The notes below the pieces were generated by a model that was not told the origin of the DNA, searched no databases, and saw only the letters and a list, made by a program, of their open reading frames with translations. 64,000 bases of DNA from the NCBI RefSeq assembly GCF_026151205.1, contig NC_087075.1:6094858-6158857 (forward strand), read 5' to 3'. Positions within the stretch are counted from its first letter, which is position 1. Each line of letters starts with the position of its first letter. Origin of the DNA: Bolinopsis microptera. Lineage: Eukaryota > Ctenophora > Tentaculata > Lobata > Bolinopsidae. Both the position numbers and the translations under genes were made by a program. Positions 11,187 through 22,137 of this stretch are shown here, piece after piece.

Positions 11187-14100
11187 AAAAGATAAAAAAG
11201 TTGGAGGGGGAAATTAAAGACCGGGAGAATATGATGGAGGAAAAAGAAATGGTGATCGCTCATTTAGTGAACGTTGTTAACAGATATGCGTTCAATGACA
11301 GGTAGATTATAAAACTTTTTTAATTGTGTGTGATATATTGACTATTGGGTATTTCATGATTGATATCGAATATCTAAAGAGCTGGAATTAATTTCTTAGA
11401 ATGGATTTAATTAAACTTCATTTACTATAATTTTATACTATATAGCAGAGTGGTTAAAATAAAGTGTACAATATTACATTTCTTGTGCTTAATCCAATGT
11501 GGTAATGGTATAATAAAATACACCGTACTCTATAATCCAAATTTATAAAATGCAGTAAGCAGTGAGTAACTGGGGCTCCATGTTAGCAGCTCTACAAGCT
11601 TATTAAAATCTAATCTAAAAGCTAATTAAATTGAACAATTATACGAATAAACTAATAATTTATCTCCAGAGACGACGGTAGAAATGGGAACCCAAAAAAG
11701 AAGATTTCGTCTCCAGACGGGTTGCTCTCAGTTTCCATATCGTCTGACGGTTAGTACTTTTTAAACTGGAAAAGTGCTTAAATCAAATTGGATTACCTTA
11801 AAATATTGCAGGGCACTGACCATGCTCAGATGTCAGGAGGATTCTCGAGGATTGTGAGGGATCTTGGTTAATATTCATCGTTATAGTTCAGCATAAACCT
11901 TGACGGATGATACTCGTCTAAATTTCTTTAAAAATGTACCCTAAGAACTTTACATCGAAGAAACTAGTCTTTGGTAACACGTTAGTGACTTAGAAATAGC
12001 TAGTTGCAATCCTGAACCCCTCTAAAAATGAATATTCAGACTGCAGGTACTATCAAAAATTTGAATTTTCGGTGTCACATTAAATGGAACGAAGCATTTT
12101 AATTTACAGGCAATTATATTAAAGTGTTCGATGTCTGCGGTTAATAGCCCAGATATGTTGTGCAAAGTTCCAAAAATGTCCATTTTTGGCATCATGGCTT
12201 ATAGTTTATACTACAGTTTCATAAATCACTTCTAAAAACGGTCGTCTGTGAGTAGGTATGATTGATCGGTGGTATTATTTCTTCGAATTAAAAGCAATTT
12301 GTCCATCCAGTTGAATTGAAATCGAACAAAAACAGTTTCAAGTTTCTGTGCCGCTAATCCAAATTGGTGATGTCAGCGGCTAACTATAAATACACGACTA
12401 CCTAATCATTTAAATTGCAAAGGTAATATAATCATATAACAATATGATTATATAACTTAATGACATAGGTTTTAATACAACTGGGACTTTTACGTTTGTT
12501 GATAGAATGGTAAAATTCTGGAGTTCCTTTCATTAAATGATGCAATTATGAAACGATCGAATTTAGAATTAACACGTCATATTCTGTAAATGGCAAGCAC
12601 CATATTTCAGGAACAACTAGACGGTAACCATTGATTGACTTCATTAAAGGACCAGTTAACTGAAAAAAAAGTTATCCTCATATTTTGACAGATTGTGACA
12701 AATAGCAAACTAATCAACGTGTTGAAATTCCTAAATCTCTAACTGCTCTCTAACGCGTGTAAATAGCATTTGTATTATTTTGGCGATGACGTCATAAAGT
12801 CCCTTGCGCGCGCAGAAGAGCTCGTGAGACTGTATTTTACAGGTAGAAAATGGACATAATACAATGTTTTTCCCCGAATAACTCGAAAAGTAAGTAATTT
12901 AGGGTACATGTTGCTTCATAAGTTGTATATAAACATGGCCATTCTGCACAATTTGCACACATTCAAAAACCTTTAGGGCCTTCATAGCCCAATTTACCAG
13001 ATATCCATAGTTTTGCATGATTTCTGGAACCGAAAATCAGTTTTTCCCCAATAAATGAAAAAGTAAGCACTTTAAGGCATATGTTTGTTCGTAAGTCATA
13101 TATTAATATGCTAATTGCGGTTCTTTTGCACCCTGTCTAAAGACTCTATCACGATCCTATCGAAAATGGGCTCAGCACCACGCCCAAAATGGTTTTTGGC
13201 GAATTTTTCGAAAAGTAAACACTATATAAACATGCATATGCGGCTTCGTTTAAGCCTATTTTGAAGTCTCTACTCTACGACCTTCAGGAGCAAGGGGTCG
13301 GTTACGTTATTGGGTCAATATGGGCGTGGCCCTCCTGGGTTTTCTCCACGGTAAAAAAATGTCTCCAAACGAAAATCGTTTATTCATACCTTCGGGAAGG
13401 TCTGTGCAAAGTTTCGTGAGTATTTGAATATTTGCAGGTTCATTTTTCATAAATGTCCATAAATGACTGGACTACACAACTTTAGAGTTAACTTTAGAGA
13501 AACTTATTAGTCATTTATCTCAAATCAAGCTGTTAGTGTCCATGATCAACCTGTGGCGACAATGTTTTACGTGAAATGTAAAAATCAGGAGTAATATAAA
13601 AAGTGTATTTTTAGATTAAAGTGCTAGCTCATAGTTTTAGAATTGTATAGATTAAGTATTAACGTTGGTCGTTTAGCCATCTAACAATCGATCGTGCCGT
13701 AATATATGGCCAGAGAATAATAGGGTCTTGGAAATTCTATAGTTGTTCAGTGGGTCGATTGACTGAACACGTTTGCACTTGGTATTTAAACTTACCAGTA
13801 GTTTATTTATGTTATGTACCGATGATAATGCAATTAGGATAACAACTATGTAAGCCGTAAGTCTAATTCAAGACACACCGCACACCGTACACTCCAAGTC
13901 CAATCGGTATTACTATTTGGTAGACCCGAGACCGGGTATTTTGGCGGGAATTCTGTTCCCACGGCACTGTTCTGATAGAAGCTACTTCTACTAATGGTCC
14001 CAGAGGAACGGCCGTAAAGTAGCCAGACTTCTTGTCTCCTGTGCTGGCTGACACATGCGGATTAAAGTTATAAATTTCGCTATGCTATAAATATAATTGC

Positions 14101-15000
14101 TCTCGGAATTGAACAAACTCCTACTTATCTAGATCCTTTCTAAATTCGTTAGAGTTTCATGGACTGGGGAAAAATAATCGGCACAGTCTCCCTAGCTACT
14201 TGTGTTAAGCAGCTAATTAAGCAATGAAAACAATCCAAAATTATCACATATGACATAAGTTGTAATAGCAGAAACTTTCTAACCGTACATTCACCCGCCA
14301 CTGTTCAAGAACCTATATCACTGTTTAAAATCATGACGTGAGCACTGTACATCCAATCAGCTATTCCTTTAGTTAGAATGATAGTCAAAACTATAAGGAT
14401 TTTGGAGAACTAGGGTAATAGTCATAATTCTAAAATTTGAGTGAGTTATATGTGTTTTATTGACGATGATAAACATTTGTAATGTAAATTACGCTATGCA
14501 AGCGCGCACTGAGGGACTTTATGACGTCACGAGGCCACAGCTTATTATTGCAATAACACGCGTTACAAGTACGCTAGAGAGTTGGTTCTTTCGGCGATAC
14601 GATTCTTTACCAGTTTGTCACAGCTGATTTAAATCTTAGCCAAATTGGAGACTACAAATTTTTCAGTTAACTGGTCCTTTAACATAAGATATAACCAACT
14701 TGATTTTATTGTAAGTATTAAAATTTGACTTAAGAAAATAAACAAACAGTTTGTGCTAAATTATACGAAAAGTGTTAAATAACAAGCTCTAAAGACTCTG
14801 CTTGTTTGAAGGGTCTCTAATCTGTACTTATGATTATGATTAAATAATTAATTAATTAATTTTCTTTTGTAACGCGTTTTTTAACTTCAGTGACGGACAG
14901 ACAGAGCAAGAACAAAAAAGTTCAGAAAGGAGCATCACTTCCGGCTAACAGTAGAGGTGGTTTCCTGCGCAGGAGCTTTGTTTCTAAATTTGTTGCTTGA
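11187..15000 (+). CDS. hidden coiled-coil protein gene, last three exons
   Basis: Three exons join with consistent phases. Exon a, 11187-11301: acceptor TTCAG, donor GTAGAT; encodes a charged helix beginning KIKKLEGEIKDRENMMEEKE and continuing VIAHLVNVVNRYAFND. Exon b, 11670-11749: acceptor CTCCAG, donor GTTAGT; a basic/Ser-rich linker with KKKISSPDGLLSVSISSD. Exon c, 14891-15000: acceptor ACTTCAG; ends GGFLRRSFVSKFVA and TGA at 14998-15000. The first exon has heptad-like spacing, so a coiled coil is predicted. Upstream exons were not found: the phase-1 donor feeding exon a must lie before 11187. The family is not recognised. The gene is split by transposon copy A', and copy A lies directly upstream. 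Confidence 0.6.
12644..14682 (-). mobile_element. non-autonomous TTAA-flanked transposon, copy A' (inverted)
   Basis: The reverse complement of copy A: the same 2,039-bp length, same termini and, wherever checked by eye, the same bases (the 63-codon frame at 13863-14054 is identical and sits at the same 628-bp offset). It is bounded by TTAA on both sides. It lies inside the last recognised intron of the coiled-coil gene (donor 11750, acceptor 14890). Near-zero divergence implies very recent movement, gene conversion, or an assembly duplication. Confidence 0.85.
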
Positions 15001-15383
15001 ACTTATTATTGTTATTCAAACACTACATTACTGAAGAGAATGACATTTTTGATGATGTTTCTCACATTCAAAGGTTCGGTCTATCAGAGAAAAAGTGTAT
15101 TTTAATTGAAATTGTGACTTGATCAATTGTTGACTGATAAAATGGTAGACTATGATTTAGCTAAAAACTAAAAGTATTTATATACAGCCACAGTCCCATC
15201 TGAATTATCACGAATTACAGCTTGAGCTATTTAGCATATTTCGTGTAATTTTGTATATGTCATATGGATTGTATTCGTTTAAATATTGCGCATTATAAGC
15301 GATAGAACAGTGACCAATTAGTTTGTTAACTATGGATAATATGAGGAACTGCCACTGAAGGTTTAATTCCGGCCGGAGACAGC

Positions 15384-16842
15384 TTACTGGGCCGCGCTCA
15401 GCCTGTCATTCCGCCAAATCTATATTATGTTAATGAACATAATAGCCTGGGGTCCTCAGGTAAGAGACAGCATTCCAGAGAAAGTATAACTATAATAATA
15501 TAATTTGGATAATCATATATAAGCCTATTTCTTGTTTCTGTCCCTTTTTCAAATATGGTATTTCTTGAACCAAATTTTGCAGATTTGACGGAATTCTAAA
15601 TGTTTCAGAAAAGTAGGGCTATGTTCCACATGACACAGTCGTACTATTATTTCTAAAGTGCTATGACTCTAAACACTAAAGTCACGTACAGGACAAACTC
15701 TTAATTGACGATGTCAATTCATGGCAGCTCGGCGCGGCACAGTAGCGCATCTCGCCGATCTAGCCAGTAACGCATCGCGCGCGCTACAAGACAGACTCCG
15801 TTACACTTACATTGTTACACTTACACTGTTGACCATTGTTAATGATCTGGCCCGGCGCGCGCACCTTCGTAGCACTTGCCATCGAGAAGAAAGCGGCGCG
15901 CGCTACTTCGAAGAAATTTAGACGAGTATCATCCGTCAATTACACTGTTACTCCCTTTTTTTAAATTTAAACATCCTGGTAGGTTATAAACCTACACGGA
16001 AAGACAGGTGATAGAAAATGAAGCGGTCTGTCATGTGAGTGATGTCCAGGGCTTTAGTGTTTAGTGTTTAGAGGGAGGGTGGATGTGGAAGAGGATATAC
16101 AATATATGTTTGTAGGTTTACAACCTACCAAGACGCGCGCCGAGGTTGGACTCGTCCAATATATGGAACAGATATTTCACGAGTATCACCCGTTAAATAT
16201 ATGTATGTGGAAGAGGATATTATTTGTAGGTTTACAACCTACCAGGACGCGCGCCGAGTTGGACTCGTCGAGTTGGACTCGTCGACGGTCCTATATATAT
16301 ATATATATCAATATGGAACAGATATTTTACGAGTATCACCCGTTAAGATATTATATTCACCTGTGTCTACGCGTACTGCGTGACGCGCTTGTTTCACAAG
16401 TAGTACTGTCTTTGCCGACTTCGTTGTCATACGTTGTATGACCCGCCGCGCACGAAGTGCGCGGCTCCCCCTGTATCGTCACCATAGTGAAACAACCGTG
16501 GGGGTCGCAACGTGATACAAGTCGCGCGCTACTGCAAGCGAGAGGGCTCTGGTTAGAGCAAGATTTAACGGATGATACTCGTAAAATATTTGTTCCATAT
16601 ATTGGACCGTCGACGCGGGCGAGTCCAACTCGGCGCGCGTCCTGGTAGGTTGTAAACCTTTGATACATGTTTCGTATCCAAATATCAGCTACAAAGTAGC
16701 GCGCGCCGGGCCAGATAATTAACAATGGTCAAGGTTGTACTTGTATATTATATTGTGTTAACTTTATTTACCTGGGGACGAATCTTTATGTTCATAAACA
16801 TAAAGATTCGGCGGAATGACAGGCTGAGCGCCGCCCAGTAAA
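15384..16842. mobile_element. TIR element with palindromic subterminal hairpins
   Basis: Inverted termini about 55 bp long: TTACTGGGCCGCGCTCAGCC at 15384 and its near-complement ending CCAGTAA at 16842, sharing the block CAGCCTGTCATTCCGCC. Just inside each end is a different short palindrome (ATTATGTTAATGAACATAAT left; the arms round TTCATAAACATAAAGATTCG right). The interior is a mosaic of GC-rich modules in both orientations. No transposase. Similar modules continue past the right end (17026-17250), so the element may sit within an older cluster. Confidence 0.65.
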
Positions 16843-17250
16843 ATTTTTTCAGATCTACAATTTCATTTATTAATATCTTCAAAATTTTTTGTAACTTTAT
16901 ACTTATAACAACAAACAATGGAAAAATCACCCAAAATATTGAATATGTGCCGTGAGTATGAAAATATCATACCTATGAAATTCTGAGAAACAGAGACAGT
17001 GTTAATAATTGCGGCGTCAGAAATTTAACGGGTGATACTCGTAAAATATCTGTTCCATATATTGGACCGTCGACGAGTCCAACTCGGCGCGCGTCCTGGT
17101 AGGTTGTAAACCTACAATCAGAAATCCTTGTCATACTTTGTATGAACCGCCGCGCACGAGTGCGCGGCTCCGCCTGTATCGTCAGGACAGTGGGGGTCAC
17201 AACGTGATACAAGTAATTGGCAGAGAATAAATTTAAAGTTAATTCAAAAA
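15700..17250. repeat. GC-rich modular repeat cluster 1
   Basis: Short modules recur in both orientations. The module GTTTACAACCTACC..GACGCGCGCCGAG..TTGGACTCGTC followed by GAACAGATATTT.ACGAGTATCACC.GTTAA occurs at about 16110 and 16228 (+) and at 16563 and 17026 (-). A hairpin CCGCGCAC/GTGCGCGG occurs at about 16444 and 17150, each followed about 45-50 bp downstream by CAACGTGATACAAGT. Modules shared with the 28.8-29.9 kb and 46.1-46.9 kb clusters include GCTACTTCGAAGAAATT.AGACGAGTA and TGGTCTGGCCCGGCG. Confidence 0.75.
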
Positions 17251-17469
17251 GTGATGCCGCGCACGTTTTTATATTTTTCATCGTAAGTATAAAAATCGAG
17301 CGCTACTAGAAAGAAAAGCGAGAATTCTGTCGAAATATTGTCTTAATGGTACGTATTTCCCTAATGTCTCTCCAACGATTTATGAGGCCTCTTAAATTTT
17401 GTTTATGTAAATATTATAGATTACTTATTGTAGTTTTTATATTGTATACAATTTTACAGACAAAATGAT

Positions 17470-17592
17470 CCTAGGGGAGACTCCCAACCCACCGCTTCGG
17501 CGGGTAGCCGATACACTTTTCACAAGCAAGAGCTACTTTGATCTACTTGCTGTGAGGTGTTTCAGCTACATGGGTCGGGGTTCCCCCTTGTT
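17470..17592 (+). ncRNA. candidate structured RNA (three-way junction, UUCG loop)
   Basis: The strand folds by eye into a closed three-way junction. The closing helix pairs 17472-17491 with 17571-17590 (about 16 of 20 positions). A short hairpin CCGC-TTCG-GCGG at 17492-17503 has the very stable C(UUCG)G loop. The third arm is 17505-17508 with 17565-17568, then ACAC/GTGT (17513-17516 with 17557-17560), then CACAAGCAAG with CTTGCTGTG (17521-17530 with 17546-17554). A T-rich tract (TTTCTTTTCTTTTT) follows at once and could end a Pol III transcript. No known RNA family is recognised. A frame from 17465 overlaps but is not persuasive as protein. Confidence 0.35.
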
Positions 17593-17876
17593 TCTTTTCT
17601 TTTTACGATTTATATGTCTTCGCACGGTGTTACCCAAATATCTATGTGGCCATTTTGCCTACTATTCAATGTCTCCATCATCATTTTTTACACTATTTAA
17701 TAGTGAATAATTTACACCGGCGACTCTCTCGCTTGTACAACTACTCAGTACTCAGTACTAAAGATTTATTAGTCTGCAAATTATTAAGTTTGTTTACAAT
17801 GTCGTAAGAATTTGATATGAATTAATTTAAGTTGAAGTCAACAACTATCTTGAAAATAATGTTAATAATCTCACCG

Positions 17877-18081
17877 AAAATGAGAAAAAGCGATGTTACA
17901 ACGCAAGGGTTCTTGAAGTGGAGAAAGGAAGCTTCACACCTTTAGTTTTCTCGACTTCTGGTGGAATGGGTGGTGAAGCTGAAAGACTGGTTAAGAAGCT
18001 GGCCAGTAAGATGGAGTACCACACTGGCCAGAGGTACTCGGATGCTGTAGGATACATTGTAGAAAAAACATTGTTGATATA
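17877..18081 (+). pseudogene. LINE ORF2 C-terminal fragment
   Basis: The frame reads EKKRCYNARVLEVEKGSF, then TPLVFSTSGGMGGEA, then RLVKKLASKMEYHTGQRYS to a stop. This 'YN.RV.EVE.G.FTPLVFS..GGMG' block is a familiar 3' segment of invertebrate LINE polyproteins, downstream of the reverse transcriptase. Nothing upstream in the frame supports an intact copy. Confidence 0.7.
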
Positions 18082-18454
18082 AACAGTCTAGATCTTAACT
18101 TGGAGCCACAAGGCCAAGGGTAATTTTTGATTTTTTAGGAAACTTTTTTTAAATTCTTAAAGGGTAGATTTTATATAGGGTCATTGCTATATTATGTGTA
18201 TATTATTTGAATAATTTTATAAAAAAATAATCTCACCGAAAGGTTTTCAGAAGTGGTGAGTTTAAATTTTAGTTGAGATTGAGTCCTGTAGAGAATCTAG
18301 TTATTGTGAGAGTGGGGCTTTTTGCATCTGGCTTAAACAGGGTGGTTTCAATGATAATGGTTGGAGTCCTTTAACTTGGGTGTTGCTTGAGACCATGTCC
18401 ATTCAAAATTAAAATGTTCATATCGTCCATTACTAACACATCAGACACTCTTCT

Positions 18455-19363
18455 CACAGTGGGCCACCAGGCTATATTAGGTCCAAAAATGAGTTTGTCA
18501 GTTTAAGATGTATTTTAAATAATCTGATGGGAAAACTGTTCCCCTACAGAATGCAAAAAACCGAAATTAAAAATTCCATATAGTTTAACCGCTACGCGGC
18601 CGCGAAATTTGCGATTTTTCAAAAATTGATTTTGTTTCTTTTTGGCAGTGAAAAATAGCTCTTACTCTATGTCTGTTCCTTAAATAAGATTATATAAAGT
18701 AAATTGTCTCCTTTTACATCTCAAAACAACTCTCAAATCTTAATTTATTGAAAAAAACCTTAATAGGCTATCTAATTTAGCTGATTTTTGACATGACCCT
18801 GAGTTTTTGTCCCATTTTTAGGCAAATTTTTGGTCTTCCAGACCAAAAATAGTTGTTAGGCCGCAATAGGCCGCCATATTCCATAGTACCATCTGAAAGC
18901 TTAGAGGATTCCCTACAATATAGTAGAAAAATCTACTTGGGGAAACTTGGGGATTATTTTAAAATGCCGATTTGTTACCAATTTATTGGCTTAAACTATG
19001 TTATTTAGGGCTTATGCCCAAATATGGGCATACATATTTTTGTTATAACTCGGCCATCTTTTGTTCAATCTTGATGAAATTTTAAATACTAGTTCTGAAA
19101 GCCTTTAGCTACAAGTAAAGCATTTCAAAACTGATTTTGTGGCTTGTGTAAGGAATTTTGAATTTTTGGGCATTTTGGGGCTAAAAATTCAAGGAGCATA
19201 ATTCAAAAATCCCCAATTTTCTCAGTTTTTGTGTATAGTAGGGTCTTGAAATTGGTTTTGATCGTTTTTTTGGGTCAAAGCAGTCTACAGAACACCTTTC
19301 AGACATATTTGGATGGTACTAACATGTCTAATATAGCCTGCCCCCCTATTCTGGCCCACTGTG
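18455..19363. mobile_element. ~0.9-kb TIR element (MITE-like)
   Basis: Inverted termini CACAGTGGGCCA at 18455 and TGGCCCACTGTG ending at 19363. A second inverted block, CAGGCTATATTAG, lies just inside each end, with a 6-11 bp spacer difference. The interior is AT-rich, with no coding frame. The target duplication is not clear, so the superfamily is unassigned; a CAnnG-type end would be compatible with hAT. Confidence 0.65.
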
Positions 19364-19529
19364 CTTCTTTTACATGAAATCTTTTTATTAACTGCTGCAC
19401 CAGATTTGATGAAATGATGATAAAATAGACTCTCTATATTTAGGTATATTGCTTTAGGCTGGACTTCAGTCCGCATTTGAGCGCACTTTCTTTAAAGTGT
19501 CTTGTCCGCATGCCGCTCTAAATCTTACT

Positions 19530-20570
19530 GTCAGTCCTCCTGCACTACATGTAAGAAACGTGAGAGAGAAGAGAGACCTTGAGGAAGATCGGGTCTTGGA
19601 AACCGAGAAAGGATCATTTGAACTTAACCTGTTGTGTTCTTAACTTCAGGAGGCAGGACCAAGCTGCACTAAGGTCATGAATCGGGCAAAAGTATCAGAC
19701 AAAGGAGACTAGTAACATGCCCATTGATGGGCTTTGTAAGAGCAAGACCTGGCTTTTCTCTACTTCAGAGTGTCCTCATAGCCGTTCGAAGTCATCTTGT
19801 CGGGGGAAAAGCAGTTAAGGAAGGACATGTTGGTTTGATCCAATTAACCTTACTCCATCATTACATGTGAATCTTGTGATTGTTGACAATACAAGGGTTA
19901 GCGGACGAGGTTTTTTTTCGTATATTGTAGCTTATGACTGTCCTGAATTAATCTGAATAAAATAATTTTTGGCGCTCGTTTCTGAACTGACCCAAGTACA
20001 TTGTTAATTTCACCATGTATGTATCCCACTGCACTAGGCACAAATTGATAGCATATTATTATTACTACTAGTGTAATAGTCGATAGTTCAAATTGCAAGG
20101 TGTCCTGGACAAGCAAATCATATAGATTACCTGTAGTGGGATGCGCTTGATGTGCTTTGTACCGTTTACAATCAACTGTGTTAAACCTGCGCGGCTTAGT
20201 CGTCCAAACGTAGGATTGGACGACCAACAACACCAAATTTCACAAAGATCATGCATGCGCTTTCTTTTGGACGCCCTCAATAGCCGCCTCTGCATCTTGA
20301 AAGGTTACCCTTTGGTTCATCTTCATTGTATCGCATTTTAAAGTTTAACCCACAGCACTTCCTACTACTACATTCCTGCTTTCATGATGGATGTTCAATG
20401 TTCATTGTTTTTCTTAACGACATGCAAGCTCTCGGTTTAGACATTGGTCCTGAGAAAGAAAAAAGTGAGATATGTTTGAAGATTGTAGGCTGGAAACTCA
20501 GAAAGGGTCATTCAAACCTCTGGCCTTCTCTCACTCAGGCAGCAAATATCATTAACTTCATATCCTGAAG
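19530..20570. pseudogene. scattered LINE relics
   Basis: On the + strand near 19590-19625 is a short VLETEKGSFE block, and near 20485-20545 a frameshifted LETQKG/SFKPLAFSHSGS block; both resemble the EVEKGSFTPLVFS block at 17.9 kb. On the - strand about 19930-20010, VQKRAPKIIL resembles the 'QRRATK' segment after the RT of LINE proteins. All are short and broken. Confidence 0.5.
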
Positions 20571-20797
20571 CTTACATGTGTATTTAAGTGTTATCGTATT
20601 CAGAGTTGTACGAGATAGATATTCTTCATAGAAATTGTGCGTATCTTTTGGCGAATCAATTGAAAAATTGTGTGGTGTGTCCTACATCCGATTTAACAAA
20701 GTTAAATAAACACTTTTGTATCCCTCAATTTTTTTGAACAGTTGTAACATTGAACTGTGCTCCTAAAATTGTTTCTGATTCTTAACATTGTACAGCC

Positions 20798-21877
20798 ATG
20801 CTCATACCCAAGAAGAACAGGAAGGCAGTGTTTGAACACCTCTTTAAAGAGGGAGTTGTCGTAGCTAAGAAGGACTTTAACGCCCCCACACATCCTAATG
20901 TTAAGTCAGTGCCCAACCTTCAAGTAATCAAGGCCATGCAGGTTTGTCAACAGAGTTCAAGTTTATGATTTCCTGTGAATTCTTTCAATTTTTCTCTTGA
21001 TGAATATAGGCCACTCTAGCTCTCGTCGTTAAAGAATGAAGTATTCAGGGTAAATCATTAAAACTAACAAATAACATTTCAGTCGCTCAGATCTAAGGGA
21101 TACGTCAAGGAACAGTTCGCATGGCAACATTTTTACTGGTATTTGGAAAATGATGGAATCACTTTCTTGAGAGACTATCTCCATTTACCACAAGAAATCG
21201 TTCCTTCTACCTTGAAGCGACCCACAGCTCGAACAACGACTGCCCCTCCTAAACCAAAGCCACAAGGTTAGTTTTGTTAAGTATCGTTTGTATGGTTCGC
21301 TGATGAAGATTCTAATTGCTTAATTAAAACTTCGCATGTCTTAACTGGTTTATTCTTTATCTAATAATTATTTACTCTTTTAACCTTCAGGAGCTCCTGC
21401 CGGACCTAAATCAGATGATCGTGATGCCTACAGAAGCGCAGAAGGCAAGAATGTCGGTCCCGGACAAGGATTCCAACCTGAATTCGTAAGTCAGCTTATT
21501 TTTGAAACCTCGTTCGTTTGCTTCCATTTTACATGATGATCAATAAAGGCTTAAAAATCTGAGTGAATTCCCGTTTTCAGTACTGAAACAAGTGTTATCT
21601 TAGTTGGCAGTTAGAGTTAAATTGCTGATTGTAAAGGCCGCTTGACAATAAACTTTTGGGAGCGTATTTAGATCAAGGCATTAACTTGACTTAGCGCTGC
21701 TCTCAAAGTACATAATTTTCACAACAGTATTTTAAACGGTGTCACATAACTGACGAGAGTCTTTGGTAATCTGATTCGAGCCCCAGTATTGTCTAAAATA
21801 TTTCCTTGTGTTTATCTGCTAATCAATTTATATTTCAGAGAGGAGGATACGGACGAGGTGCCCCACAAGGCCAATAA
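20798..21877 (+). CDS. RPS10: 40S ribosomal protein S10 (eS10)
   Basis: Four coding exons: 20798-20941, 21083-21266, 21391-21485 and 21839-21877, all GT-AG with compatible phases (0, 1, 0), giving 153 aa. The protein starts [20 protein letters not shown], has the winged-helix plectin/S10 core ([38 protein letters not shown]), and ends in a basic Gly/Arg-rich tail ([11 protein letters not shown]). It is a structural protein of the small subunit head near the mRNA entry. A 3' splice site (TTGTACAG) lies two bases before the ATG, so the 5' UTR is spliced or trans-spliced. It is first of four same-strand genes. Confidence 0.97.
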
Positions 21878-22137
21878 GATTCATTTTATTTATGAGTTTT
21901 TAATTATATAACAAACCTTGTTTCATTGCTTTCAATTGTACTTTTCTTTGAAATGTTCTCAAAATTATGTATTTTAAAATTTACTTTTTCTCGCAATTTG
22001 ATTTCTTCAGGATGCACCTGATGCCTGAGGCTAAGATGTGATTTTATTATTTGAATTCTGTAAGAGCACGCAATTATTCGAATTGTATTCATTTTAACGT
22101 TGCCCGACATAAGTGTTGGACATTTCTGGATGTATCC

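Noticed and set aside
18455..19363. 8-bp target duplication of a hAT MITE
   Set aside because: The flanks (TCTTCT and CTTCTT) are only loosely similar, so the superfamily was left open.
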